From Psychrobacter sp. TAE2020 (GTDB lineage: Bacteria; Pseudomonadota; Gammaproteobacteria; Pseudomonadales; Moraxellaceae), in assembly GCF_018919485.1 (NCBI RefSeq), contig NZ_JAHLMU010000001.1:1170362-1234361 (forward strand): 64,000 nt of DNA. The letters are read 5' to 3'. A program made the translations under genes and the position numbers. Every line of letters begins with the position of its first letter. Position 1 is the first letter of the stretch. This document shows positions 46,200 to 54,859 of this stretch, one piece after another. The notes under the pieces are model-generated. The model searched no databases, was not told where the DNA came from, and saw only the letters and a program-made list of their open reading frames with translations.

Positions 46200-48221
46200 A
46201 TGAATAAACCGCTTACGCCAGATACTGAACTAGTAAACCGCATTTTTATGCAGCGAATTATTATCTTTGGGTTAATTATATTTGTAGGACTAAGTGGCCT
46301 GCTACTGCGCTATGGCTATTTGCAAGTTTACGCTCATGATCAGTATTCAACTAACGCTGATAATAACCGCATTAAACTGATATCAGCCCCGCCCAGCCGT
46401 GGCTACATCTATGATCGTAACGGTATAATATTGGCGGACAATCAGCCAGTATTTACGGCTATGCTAAGCCCCGATGAAGTCACTAACCCTGAGCGTACGC
46501 TGACTTTGTTAGCCCCTATTTTTGAGCTCACTGCTAGCGATATAACTGACATTTTGGCGCGTATTAGTCGCAGTAAAAATGATCCCGTCACCATAAAGAT
46601 TGATGTGACTGAAAGGCAATTGGCACAGTTTAGTGAGCGCAAGCCTTTCTTTCGCGGAGTTAACATTCAAAGCAAGCTAACTCGCTCTTATCCTTATGAT
46701 GATCTATTCGCCCATGTTATTGGTTATGTTGGTCGTATTAATGATAAAGAGACCAAAACCATCGATAAGGATCGCTATGCTGGTACTGATCTAATCGGCA
46801 AAATTGGTATTGAGGACTTCTATGAAGATATTTTACTCGGCCAGCCCGGCTATCAGTCGGTAGAAACCGATGCCCACGGTAATATCTTGCGCCAGTTAGA
46901 GTCAAAAGCCCCAACAGCCGGCAATGACATCACTCTAAGCTTAGACTATGGCCTTCAAACGGTAGCTCAACAGCAGCTCGATGGTCGTCGTGGCGCTATT
47001 GTGGCAATAGACCCCAAAAACGGTGATGTGTTAGCGTTCGTCAGTAACCCAAGTTACGACCCTAATCCTTTTATATCAGGTATCTCCTTTAAGGACTATG
47101 GCGAGCTGCGAGATGATCTCGATCAGCCGATGTATAACCGAGCGCTGCAAGGTATGTATCCGCCGGGCTCTACTATCAAGCCGTTTGAAGGGCTGGGTGG
47201 TCTGCATTACGGTCTACGTAATTGGGATACTACTATATATGACCCAGGCTATTTTAGCTTGCCTGGTGACTCGCATCGTTTCCGTGACTGGAAGCGTGGC
47301 GGGCACGGTACAGTCAACCTCAATAAATCTATCGCCATGTCGGTCGATACTTATTACTACAAGTTGGCTTATGAGATGGGTATCCAGCGCCTGCATGACT
47401 GGATGGTACGCTTTGGCTTTGGTGAGCAGACAGGAATTGACTTGCCTAATGAGAAGTCCGGTATTATGCCTTCGCCGCAATGGAAAAAAGACACTTACAA
47501 TAAAGGCTGGCTACCTGGTGAGACTATCTCTGTCAGTATTGGCCAAGGGTACTTCTTATCTACGCCCTTACAGATTGCTAATGCTACAGCGATGACGGCT
47601 AACCAAGGCTATCATATTACCCCGCATCTACTGAAGAGTAGCGTAGGTAGCGCTGAAGTCGATATCATCACTAAGCCTGACGGCAAAATAGAATACAATG
47701 GCGAGCCCTCTGACTGGCTACGCATGCATAGCGCCATGGAAAACGTGATAAAAGGCGGTACCGGTCGCGGCATTTATACTGATCGCTATCGTATCGCTGG
47801 CAAGACGGGTACCGCGCAAGTAAAATCAATCGCGCAAGGCAAAAGCTATAACAAAGCGGCGTTGGATAAACGCCATTGGGATCACGCTTGGTTCAATGGC
47901 TTTGCCCCAGTAGAAGATCCACAAATCGCCCTTGCGGTACTAGTAGAAAACGGTGGTGGAGGTAGTGCGGTAGCCGCTCCTATCGGTCGTGCCTTGTTCG
48001 ATTACTGGCTAATACAACGCAAAAATAACCCTATCTTACCGCCGAGCGCTGAACAACTTGCTATTATCAAACGTCAAAAAGCGGTGGATAAAGTGGCCCG
48101 TGATTTAATACGTGACCAACAGCAGGCGCTAAAAGAACAAGCTGAAGCTGAGGCCAAAGCTGCAACAGCAATTACTACAGCAGCGACAGTAACAACCGCA
48201 ACCGCAACCACAAGCGGCTAA
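46200..48221 (+). CDS. mrdA: Peptidoglycan transpeptidase PBP2
   Basis: PBP2 is the class B transpeptidase of the elongasome, maintaining rod shape. The 673-aa protein has a short cytoplasmic N terminus, one transmembrane helix (residues 20-40), the pedestal motif SAPPSRGYIYDRNG, and the transpeptidase domain with SxxK in PPGSTIKPFE. The SxD motif (MSVDTYYYKL) and KTGT in IAGKTGTAQV follow. The C terminus (about 640-673) is an Ala/Thr/Glu-rich tail, AEAEAKAATAITTAAT, beyond the folded domain. rodA, usually downstream of mrdA, is absent; rsmD follows instead. The Shine-Dalgarno is poor. Confidence 0.95.
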   Translation: MNKPLTPDTELVNRIFMQRIIIFGLIIFVGLSGLLLRYGYLQVYAHDQYSTNADNNRIKLISAPPSRGYIYDRNGIILADNQPVFTAMLSPDEVTNPERTLTLLAPIFELTASDITDILARISRSKNDPVTIKIDVTERQLAQFSERKPFFRGVNIQSKLTRSYPYDDLFAHVIGYVGRINDKETKTIDKDRYAGTDLIGKIGIEDFYEDILLGQPGYQSVETDAHGNILRQLESKAPTAGNDITLSLDYGLQTVAQQQLDGRRGAIVAIDPKNGDVLAFVSNPSYDPNPFISGISFKDYGELRDDLDQPMYNRALQGMYPPGSTIKPFEGLGGLHYGLRNWDTTIYDPGYFSLPGDSHRFRDWKRGGHGTVNLNKSIAMSVDTYYYKLAYEMGIQRLHDWMVRFGFGEQTGIDLPNEKSGIMPSPQWKKDTYNKGWLPGETISVSIGQGYFLSTPLQIANATAMTANQGYHITPHLLKSSVGSAEVDIITKPDGKIEYNGEPSDWLRMHSAMENVIKGGTGRGIYTDRYRIAGKTGTAQVKSIAQGKSYNKAALDKRHWDHAWFNGFAPVEDPQIALAVLVENGGGGSAVAAPIGRALFDYWLIQRKNNPILPPSAEQLAIIKRQKAVDKVARDLIRDQQQALKEQAEAEAKAATAITTAATVTTATATTSG

Positions 48222-48341
48222 AGTCCCAATAGTTAACTCTGTTAAAATAGCCGCGGATTAACACTAGCTAGCTTAGTTCGCTGTTGGCCAAAACCTAGCC
48301 CCTTTTAATAAAATAACGTCATAGAATAAGATAAAGACCTG

Positions 48342-49142
48342 ATGAAAAAGCCAGTATCGTCCCGTAAAGTAATCGCTAAACCCGCCCCTAGAGGTAATAC
48401 TAAAATGGCTTCTAAAGCTAAAAGTGCTACTGCTGGCGAAGTACGTATTATCGGTGGCCAGTTCAAGCGGCGCAGTATTAGCTTTATCGAGGCGCAAGGG
48501 TTACGCCCTACCCCTGATCGCCTAAGGGAAACGCTGTTCAATTGGCTAATTGCTGACATCCATGGCGCACGTGTACTCGATAGCTGTGCCGGTAGCGGGG
48601 TATTAGGGTTTGAGGCCTTGTCACGTGGCGCGGCGCATTGCACTTTTATTGAAATGAACGCTGTGCAAAGTCAGCGCTTGCAGTACAGCGCAGAACAGCT
48701 GCGTCTTGACGCTAGTCAGTACCAAGTCATTCAAGGGCAAGCCGAGCAAGTGTTAGAAAAACCAGCAGAATTTTTGCTAAGCTTGCCACCGTGCCTGTCA
48801 GCACAATCAACATCAGCATCAGCATCAGCGCCAATAGGTGCCCATGACTCTAAGCAAAATAGTGAGCATCATATCGGCCCGTTTAATCTAGTTTTTATTG
48901 ATCCGCCTTACGCTGATGACTTATGGCAGCCTATTTTGACTGCCTTAATCGAGTACCAATGGATTGATGCTAGTAGTGTTATCTATCTAGAAGCGGATAA
49001 AGATCTGACCGAGCAATTGGCGGTGTTAGCGGCTACTCTTAGACAAAATGCGGCTACAGCAAACTTTCAAGGTTTTGACTGTCTAAAACAAACCAAAGTC
49101 GGACAAGTTGTCGCTGGACTTTACACGCTAGCATCGTCATAA
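48342..49142 (+). CDS. rsmD: 16S rRNA m2G966 methyltransferase RsmD
   Basis: RsmD methylates G966 of 16S rRNA using S-adenosylmethionine. The 266-aa protein contains the family start VRIIGGQFKRR, RPTPDRLRETLFNWL, the SAM site LDSCAGSGVLGFEALSRGA (within 20) and the catalytic VFIDPPYADD. Two additions lengthen it beyond the usual 185-200 aa. These are a basic N-terminal leader of about 27 residues (KKPVSSRKVIAKPAPRGN) and a 35-residue Ser/Ala/Gln/Asn insertion (about 145-180) before the DPPY motif, partly coded by a catcag hexamer repeat. mrdA precedes it. Confidence 0.93.
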   Translation: MKKPVSSRKVIAKPAPRGNTKMASKAKSATAGEVRIIGGQFKRRSISFIEAQGLRPTPDRLRETLFNWLIADIHGARVLDSCAGSGVLGFEALSRGAAHCTFIEMNAVQSQRLQYSAEQLRLDASQYQVIQGQAEQVLEKPAEFLLSLPPCLSAQSTSASASAPIGAHDSKQNSEHHIGPFNLVFIDPPYADDLWQPILTALIEYQWIDASSVIYLEADKDLTEQLAVLAATLRQNAATANFQGFDCLKQTKVGQVVAGLYTLASS

Positions 49143-49316
49143 TCGAACAGCTTATGCTATGATTTATTAATAGCTATTTATTTATTAGCGGCTACTACTT
49201 ATTGTAAACCATCCATTTTGCATAAAAAAAGCAGCTGATAATCGCTAAAACTTGCCAAAAAATGGTTAAATATACTGTTTTAATGGTAAGCGTGCGAAAA
49301 TAAACCCCAATGCAGC

Positions 49317-49345
49317 TTGCAACAATCTACGCTACTGCTTATAAT
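49317..49345 (+). promoter_or_regulatory. Sigma-70 promoter of rplM-rpsI
   Basis: TTGCAA (49317-49322), 17-bp spacer, perfect TATAAT (49340-49345). The start site would be about 49352, leaving a leader of roughly 64 nt. Confidence 0.75.
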
Positions 49346-49359
49346 GTGCAGTCTGTTTT

Positions 49360-49390
49360 TTGAGAGCCCCGTTCCCAGCTAAACTCTCAA
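49360..49390 (+). promoter_or_regulatory. Short hairpin in the rplM leader
   Basis: A 7-bp perfect stem (ttgagag at 49360-49366, ctctcaa at 49384-49390) with a 17-base loop inside the predicted leader. It could take part in autoregulation by a ribosomal protein, but that is only inference. Confidence 0.35.
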
Positions 49391-49415
49391 CGAATTCTAA
49401 ATTTAAGGTTTTATC

Positions 49416-49844
49416 ATGAAAACACTTAGTGCAAAACCAGCTGAAGTGACCCATGACTGGTTTGTCGTAGATGCTGACGGCAAAACTCTTGGTCGCTTAG
49501 CCACTCAAATCGCTAGTCGCTTACGTGGCAAGCATAAGACTTGTTATACTCCGCATGTTGACACTGGTGACTTTATTGTCGTTATCAATGCCGAAAAAAT
49601 CGCGGTTACTGGTAAAAAAGCGCAAGACAAAAAGTACTATCGTCACACTGGTTATCCAGGTGGGATTAAAGAAACTAACTTCACCAAGCTGATTGCACAT
49701 AAGCCTGAAGATGTTTTACACAAAGCAGTTAAAGGTATGCTTCCAAAGGGCCCTCTTGGCTATGCGATGATCAAGAAGCTGAAACTATATGCGGGAACTG
49801 AACATCCGCATGAAGCCCAGCAACCTAAAGAACTAGACATCTAA
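49416..49844 (+). CDS. rplM: 50S ribosomal protein L13
   Basis: L13 is an early-assembling large-subunit protein. The 142-aa sequence matches the family exactly in length, with [48 protein letters not shown] and the C-terminal [20 protein letters not shown]. It is followed by rpsI 10 bp downstream, the conserved L13-S9 operon. AAGG precedes the ATG. Confidence 0.99.
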   Translation: MKTLSAKPAEVTHDWFVVDADGKTLGRLATQIASRLRGKHKTCYTPHVDTGDFIVVINAEKIAVTGKKAQDKKYYRHTGYPGGIKETNFTKLIAHKPEDVLHKAVKGMLPKGPLGYAMIKKLKLYAGTEHPHEAQQPKELDI

Positions 49845-49854
49845 GGATACACTT

Positions 49855-50241
49855 ATGGAACGCAATTACGGAACTGGTCGTCGTAAGACTTCTACTGCTC
49901 GCGTCTTTTTAGCTAAAGGTACTGGTAGCATTGTCGTTAACGGCAAGCCACTTGATGAGTATTTTAGCCGTGAAACTTCACGTATGGTTGTTCGTCAGCC
50001 ACTAGAGTTACTTGACTCTATTACTGCTTATGACCTTTACATCACTGTTAAAGGTGGTGGTATTAGTGGTCAAGCTGGCGCTATTCGCCACGGTATCACT
50101 CGTGCCCTAGTTGAGCTTGACGAAACTAACAAGCCTGCGCTTAAAGCAGCTGGTTTTGTTACTCGTGACTCACGTCAAGTTGAACGTAAGAAAGTTGGTC
50201 TACGTAAAGCACGTAAACGTCCACAATTTTCAAAACGTTAA
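49855..50241 (+). CDS. rpsI: 30S ribosomal protein S9
   Basis: S9 reaches the P site of the small subunit with its basic C-terminal tail. The 128-aa protein has [15 protein letters not shown], the family motif [21 protein letters not shown] (cited within limits) and the tail [12 protein letters not shown], ending in the typical Lys-Arg. AAGGA lies before the ATG. The gene ends the rplM-rpsI operon and is closed by a terminator. Confidence 0.99.
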   Translation: MERNYGTGRRKTSTARVFLAKGTGSIVVNGKPLDEYFSRETSRMVVRQPLELLDSITAYDLYITVKGGGISGQAGAIRHGITRALVELDETNKPALKAAGFVTRDSRQVERKKVGLRKARKRPQFSKR

Positions 50242-50324
50242 TCAAAGCTATTATTTATTGGTTTATGGCTACTGCTCCTATTATAAGAACAGACTAGCTA
50301 TAAATGATAAATTAGTAGATTTGC

Positions 50325-50363
50325 AAAACCTTATAAGTGGTTTACCGCTTATAAGGTTTTTTT
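50325..50363 (+). terminator. Terminator downstream of rpsI
   Basis: A 17-bp stem with one G-U pair (50325-50341 / 50344-50360) followed by TTT. Confidence 0.85.
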
Positions 50364-50395
50364 ATGGCTGATAGAATTTTATGGCTGATAGAATA
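50362..50395. repeat. 17-bp direct repeat after the rpsI terminator
   Basis: Two copies of ttatggctgatagaat plus one variable base (50362-50378, 50379-50395). Confidence 0.8.
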
Positions 50396-50519
50396 TAGAA
50401 AGATTGACTCGCTAACCAATCCATAACCCCAAACCTCCCCATTGCGTAAAAAACCAGCTTGCAAAGTCGTCAGAGCTGCCCCATCATAACAGTACCTTTT
50501 CTGCATCAGTCTTAATATC

Positions 50520-51617
50520 ATGAAAGCGCCTGAACAGTTTGATCCTAGCAAAATAACTAAGTCCAGTGCTCCTAGTGCTTCGCCCTCTAAGGCGCTACAG
50601 CACGGTAAATCACCAGCTATTCCTGTTGGTACGCCTACGATTACTCAGACCCATAAGCAAACTAACGCTACCGTCAAAAAGCCGTTTGAAATGCGCTTGT
50701 TAATGCCACAGTATTGGGGTATATGGCTACTATTGGCGCTGATATTACCCTTAGTGTATTTGCCACTACGCTGGCAGTTTTGGTTAGGTCGTAAGCTAGG
50801 TATTAGTCTCTATAAGCTAATCGGCTCACGCCGCCGTGATACGCTAATTAATTTAAAATTAGCCTTTCCGGAAAAGCCAGAAGTTGAGCGCGAACTAATG
50901 GCCAAGCAAGTCTTCGTTAACCAAGGTATCGGTGTGTTCGAGACTTTATGCGCTTGGTATCGTCCGAATGTTTTTACTCGTACCGTATCGATCTCAGGAT
51001 TACAGCATCTAATCGCTGCTCAGAATGAAGGACGAGCCGTTATTTTATTAGGGGCCCACTACACTTTGTTAGATCTGGGTGGTATGCTTTGTACTCAGTT
51101 TTTCCCGATGGATGGCATGTATCGACCGCAGAACAATGCCCTACTCGATTGGTTGGTTTACAACGGCCGTAGTAGCATTTTGAGTAAGCAAATCTCTAGT
51201 CGTGATATGCGTAGTGTGGTTAGCTCTATTAAAGCCGGCCATGTCATTTGGTATTCGCCGGATCAAGATTATGGTCTTAAACAAGGGGTGATGGCTCCAT
51301 TTTTTGGCGTTCCGGCAGCCACTCTTACAGCGACACGGCGACTAGCTGTAATAGGAGATAAAGCAAAGCTCCCTGCTGTCATGGCGCTACATACTTATCG
51401 ACAAACCCCTGACAACATACCTAAAGGCAAACGGCCCCATTATCATTTAACTATCACGCCTGAACTGGACAACTATCCTAGTAATGATGCGGTTACTGAT
51501 GCTACTCGAGTTAATGAGCTGCTAGAAGGTTTGATTCGTATCGATCCTACGCAATGGATGTGGTTTCATCGACGTTTTAAAAATGGTCCGAATGGACGCA
51601 CTGACCTCTACAAGTAA
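50520..51617 (+). CDS. lpxL: Lipid A biosynthesis late acyltransferase (LpxL/HtrB family)
   Basis: A Kdo2-lipid A acyltransferase of the LABLAT family that adds a secondary acyl chain using acyl-ACP. The 365-aa protein has a polar Ser/Pro/Lys-rich leader of about 55 residues, a transmembrane helix (YWGIWLLLALILPLVYLPL) and the H-x4-D catalytic motif HYTLLD. It also has the family elements MYRPQNNALLD, YSPDQDYG (with catalytic-site Asp) and WMWFHRRFKNGP. The acyl chain and position (LpxL or LpxM) cannot be told. The leader is longer than in E. coli LpxL (306 aa). The ATG has only a weak ribosome site. It stands alone between rpsI and trpS. Confidence 0.88.
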   Translation: MKAPEQFDPSKITKSSAPSASPSKALQHGKSPAIPVGTPTITQTHKQTNATVKKPFEMRLLMPQYWGIWLLLALILPLVYLPLRWQFWLGRKLGISLYKLIGSRRRDTLINLKLAFPEKPEVERELMAKQVFVNQGIGVFETLCAWYRPNVFTRTVSISGLQHLIAAQNEGRAVILLGAHYTLLDLGGMLCTQFFPMDGMYRPQNNALLDWLVYNGRSSILSKQISSRDMRSVVSSIKAGHVIWYSPDQDYGLKQGVMAPFFGVPAATLTATRRLAVIGDKAKLPAVMALHTYRQTPDNIPKGKRPHYHLTITPELDNYPSNDAVTDATRVNELLEGLIRIDPTQWMWFHRRFKNGPNGRTDLYK

Positions 51618-51769
51618 TATAAGCTAACTCATATGAGCGGCAATGCAAATTTGCTATACTTCACTTCTTTAGTAAGCTTTAGTAAGCCTCAGTAAGCTTT
51701 AGGCGCCTTGACAACCCTTTAACAGAACCCTAATGACATTTTAATAAAACATGCATAACCCTTTAATAG

Positions 51770-51802
51770 CACCTTAATAACACTCTAATAACACCTTAAT
51801 AA
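51770..51802. repeat. 11-bp x 3 tandem repeat upstream of trpS
   Basis: Units caccttaataa (51770-51780), cactctaataa (51781-51791), caccttaataa (51792-51802), with decayed related sequence before them. They end 19 bp before the trpS start codon. Confidence 0.82.
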
Positions 51803-51821
51803 AGACAGATACGGATTTTTC

Positions 51822-52901
51822 ATGAATAATAATGACAGTGTGACCCCTTTGAATAGCCAACAGCCAGCAGCCAAACGTGTGTTAACTGGTATTAAACCGA
51901 CTGGTACTCTACATTTAGGCAATTATATTGGTGCTATTCGCCCAGCTATTGAATCGATTAAAAACAGCGATGATGAAGCTTTTTTCTTTTTGGCAGATTA
52001 CCATGGCATTATTGGCTGTCATGATCCGGCGGTGATTCATGAATCTACTAAATCGATTGCGGCCACTTGGTTGGCTTGTGGCCTAGATCCTGAGCGTGTC
52101 ACTTTTTATCGTCAGTCAGATGTGCCAGAGATTCCAGAATTGGCTTGGATTCTTAATTGCTCTTGTGCCAAAGGTCTAATGAATCGTGCTCATGCTTATA
52201 AAGCTTCAGTCGATGTTAATGTAGCTAATAGTGTGGATGCTGACCAAGGCGTTACTATGGGGCTGTTTGGCTATCCGGTATTAATGGCTGCCGACATCTT
52301 AATGTTTAATGCCACTCATGTGCCAGTTGGTCGTGATCAGATTCAGCATATCGAGATGGCTCGTGACATCGCTGGTACTTTTAATCATAGATATAAGCCG
52401 CTATTCACTATGCCAACTGCAGTAGTCGATGATGCTACCCCCTTATTAACGGGACTTGATGGCCGTAAAATGAGCAAAAGCTATGGCAACACTATCCCTC
52501 TATTTGGTGATATGAACCCACAAGTGAGCTCAGAGAAGCAGATGCATAAAGCTATTATGAAGATCGTTACTAACTCGCAATTACCTAACGAGCCAAAAGA
52601 CCCTGATGATTCCGCTATATTCGAAATCTATAAAGCCTTTGCTAGTGCTGAAGAAGTCGCAGCTATGCGTGAGCAATTCGCTACTGGTATTGGCTGGGGT
52701 GAGGCTAAACAAGCGCTATTTGAAAAAATAAACAATGAGATTGCGCCATTCCGTGCTCGTTACCAAGAGCTGATGAATAATCCAATACAATTAGAAGAAA
52801 TACTACAAATGGGAGCGGATAAAGCCCGTCGCCATAGCCGCAAACAGTTGGATAAAACTCGTCGTGCTATCGGCATCCGTCCGCTTGCTAAGCTTAAGTA
52901 A
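51822..52901 (+). CDS. trpS: Tryptophanyl-tRNA synthetase
   Basis: A class I synthetase charging tRNA-Trp. The 359-aa protein has [17 protein letters not shown] with HLGN (31-34), the binding-pocket segment [16 protein letters not shown], and the KMSKS motif [13 protein letters not shown]. The length and overall pattern resemble the bacterial TrpRS group, with a short polar leader ([14 protein letters not shown]). GGA lies upstream. The end of the gene is 26 bp before the REP-like palindrome, which might also help terminate transcription. Confidence 0.97.
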   Translation: MNNNDSVTPLNSQQPAAKRVLTGIKPTGTLHLGNYIGAIRPAIESIKNSDDEAFFFLADYHGIIGCHDPAVIHESTKSIAATWLACGLDPERVTFYRQSDVPEIPELAWILNCSCAKGLMNRAHAYKASVDVNVANSVDADQGVTMGLFGYPVLMAADILMFNATHVPVGRDQIQHIEMARDIAGTFNHRYKPLFTMPTAVVDDATPLLTGLDGRKMSKSYGNTIPLFGDMNPQVSSEKQMHKAIMKIVTNSQLPNEPKDPDDSAIFEIYKAFASAEEVAAMREQFATGIGWGEAKQALFEKINNEIAPFRARYQELMNNPIQLEEILQMGADKARRHSRKQLDKTRRAIGIRPLAKLK

Positions 52902-52927
52902 TAGTCCTTATTTAATACAAACTATTT

Positions 52928-52996
52928 GTAGGCTGGGTTTTTAACCCAGCATTTCAATTTTACTAAGTTTCAAGCTGGGTTAAAAACCCAGCCTAC
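52928..52996. repeat. 69-bp REP-like nested palindrome
   Basis: Two perfect 23-bp inverted arms, 52928-52950 and 52974-52996, flank a 23-bp loop. Each arm (gtaggctggg...acccagc) is itself a small palindrome of gctgggtt / aacccagc. This is the structure of a paired REP/BIME or MITE-like element, sitting between trpS and scpA. No transposase is adjacent. Confidence 0.85.
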
Positions 52997-53014
52997 GCTA
53001 ATAATTTTAGACAG

Positions 53015-53878
53015 TTGAACGCGGGGTCTATTGCTATAAATATCGATACAAATGACAGTACTCAAAGTAATAGTAATTTACGCATTTATCAAACGCCAGT
53101 GCAGCACTTACCAGCAGACTTGTACGTGCCGCCGCAAGCGTTTGCCATTTGGCTAGAGCAGTTTGCCGGACCGCTAGACTTTTTACTTTATCTAGTCAAA
53201 AAGAACAACGTCGATCTTACTCAGATGCCGATATTGCCTATCACTGAGCAGTATTTGGCTTATATCAGCGAGCTGGATACCGATCATTTTGAATTGGCTG
53301 GTGACTATCTACTGATGGCATCGACCCTAATTGCTATTAAGTCTGAGCTGTTATTACCTCAGCGGCAAAACCCAACTGATGAGCGTGACCCAAAAGCTGA
53401 GCTGATAGAACGCCTAGAAGCTTATGCGCAAATTAAAGAGGCTAGCCAGCGCTTAGACACCTTAGTACGTCTTGAGCGTGACGTATTCTTAGCACTAGTT
53501 AGCATGCCCAATCAAGATATTATGCAAGCTGAACTACCGAGCTACTCACCCAATTTATTGATCGAAAGCTTGTTTAAGATGCAATTGCAGGCTAACTATC
53601 AACTGCAAACGCATACGGTAAAAGTAGATACTGTACCTTTGGCTGAGCGTATTGCCAGCATCAGTCGCCAGCTTAGTACTAATGGAGTGCATTGTTTTTA
53701 TCAGCTGCTAGATAGCTCGCAAGGCAGAATCGGGGTAGTGGTTAGCTTTGTAGCAGTACTAGAGTTAATTAAACGTCAATTGGTCGGGGTTGTCAAAGCA
53801 GATAGTGCTATTAATAATGAAGAAAACAGTGAAGGCGATCATCAAACTAACAAGTTAACTTTGCAATGGTTAGCTTAG
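53015..53878 (+). CDS. scpA: Segregation and condensation protein A
   Basis: ScpA is the kleisin of the SMC-ScpAB condensin, or of MukBEF-free bacterial equivalents, and bridges the SMC heads. The 287-aa protein has the N-terminal domain FAGPLDFLLYLVKKNNVDLTQMPI (marking about residues 50-73), YLAYISELDTDHFELAGDYL, MASTLIAIKSELLLP and the C-terminal winged-helix region VVSFVAVLELIKRQLVGVV. There is no ATG in the N-terminal part. The first 45 residues lack family homology, and the frame stays open upstream through the REP-like element to a stop at 52964. TTG at 53015 is the likeliest start, with no clear ribosome site. scpB follows. Confidence 0.9.
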   Translation: MNAGSIAINIDTNDSTQSNSNLRIYQTPVQHLPADLYVPPQAFAIWLEQFAGPLDFLLYLVKKNNVDLTQMPILPITEQYLAYISELDTDHFELAGDYLLMASTLIAIKSELLLPQRQNPTDERDPKAELIERLEAYAQIKEASQRLDTLVRLERDVFLALVSMPNQDIMQAELPSYSPNLLIESLFKMQLQANYQLQTHTVKVDTVPLAERIASISRQLSTNGVHCFYQLLDSSQGRIGVVVSFVAVLELIKRQLVGVVKADSAINNEENSEGDHQTNKLTLQWLA

Positions 53879-53893
53879 GCTGGTTTTTTTAAT

Positions 53894-53949
53894 TTTTAAC
53901 TTTTAACTTTTAACTTTTAACTTTTAACTTTTAACTTTTAATTTTTAAT
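53894..53949. repeat. 7-bp x 8 tandem array between scpA and scpB
   Basis: Eight consecutive heptamers: six copies of ttttaac (53894-53935) then two of ttttaat (53936-53949). The array begins 16 bp after the scpA stop. Confidence 0.92.
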
Positions 53950-53957
53950 AATAAAAA

Positions 53958-53985
53958 TGCTAAAGCTTAACATAATGCTTTAGCA
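53958..53985. other. Hairpin in the scpA-scpB spacer
   Basis: A 9-bp perfect stem (tgctaaagc / gctttagca) with a 10-base loop but no T-run. It may be a remnant or weak terminator. Confidence 0.4.
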
Positions 53986-54071
53986 ACTTACACCATTGGT
54001 GGATTATGCTGCGCTAGTGGTAGTACCCTTTTAAACTGTTGCAAAAATTTTAACCCACTCTTTAGAGCAGT

Positions 54072-54683
54072 ATGCTAATGACCAACCTTGATAACCCTAA
54101 AGATCACTCTAAAAACAACTACCCTAAAAATAACTATAAAGACAATAATCCTGATAAACACCAAAGTATCAGTCTAGATATCGAAGTACTGCTGCATGCC
54201 TCCGAAGCGCCGCTAACGGCTAGTAGTATTAAACAGTATTTGTCTCTATCCACTAAAGAGCTGCAACTGGCTTTAGAGATATTACAACAGCGTTTAGATA
54301 ACGGGGTGTTAACTCTTACTGAGACTGCCAGCGGCTATCGATTACAAGTAGCAGACCAGTACAGCGCTTTAATCCAGCAAGTGTTCCCGCAGCGTCAACA
54401 GCGCCTTAGCCAAGCCTTGCTAGAGACTCTAAGCGTCATTGCTTATAAGCAGCCAGTGACTCGTAGTGACATTGAGTACGTACGTGGAGTGACTTTATCT
54501 AGTAGTATTTTAAGACAGCTGTTCGATAAAGGTTGGATAATTGAGGAAGGTTATAAAGACACTTTAGGTCGCCCTGCGCTATTGCATACTACCGCGCAGT
54601 TCTTAGATGCTTTTGGGCTGACAGATTTAGAGCAGCTACCCCCTATGCCGGATTTAGTAGCAGTTGGTTCAGTGTCCAACTAA
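54072..54683 (+). CDS. scpB: Segregation and condensation protein B
   Basis: ScpB binds ScpA as a dimer of winged-helix domains. The 203-aa protein begins with about 35 residues rich in Lys, Asn and Asp (KDHSKNNYPKNNYKDNN). The two winged-helix domains follow: LDIEVLLHASEAPLTASSIK and then the highly conserved LLETLSVIAYKQPVTRSDIE, GVTLSSSILRQLFDKGWI, TLGRPALLHTTAQFLDAFGL. The start can be 54072 or the ATG at 54078. It follows scpA with a 193-bp spacer that holds the heptamer array. Confidence 0.94.
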   Translation: MLMTNLDNPKDHSKNNYPKNNYKDNNPDKHQSISLDIEVLLHASEAPLTASSIKQYLSLSTKELQLALEILQQRLDNGVLTLTETASGYRLQVADQYSALIQQVFPQRQQRLSQALLETLSVIAYKQPVTRSDIEYVRGVTLSSSILRQLFDKGWIIEEGYKDTLGRPALLHTTAQFLDAFGLTDLEQLPPMPDLVAVGSVSN

Positions 54684-54728
54684 GCGTTTAACAGCTAATA
54701 GTATTGCCATAAAAATACGGTTATAAAA

Positions 54729-54758
54729 AAGGGTCTATTGATAATTCAATAGACCCTT
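54729..54758. terminator. Terminator between scpB and wzi
   Basis: A 13-bp perfect stem (54729-54741 / 54746-54758) with a TAAT loop and A-run on the left. It is suited to ending the convergent wzi transcript and scpB. Confidence 0.8.
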
Positions 54759-54859
54759 CTTATGTACAGATATCTTTAATAAAAAACCATTTAGCCTACT
54801 GATGTTAAAACTATATAATTAATAATTACAAATATGCGCTTATAACTATCAATTTAAAA

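Noticed and set aside
47098..47595. A 165-codon frame on the plus strand within mrdA.
   Set aside because: It is a shifted frame over the conserved transpeptidase domain of PBP2; the mrdA frame explains the region.
53894..53949. CRISPR array.
   Set aside because: Units are 7 bp, contiguous and without spacers. None of the repeats in the window has the length or spacing of CRISPR.
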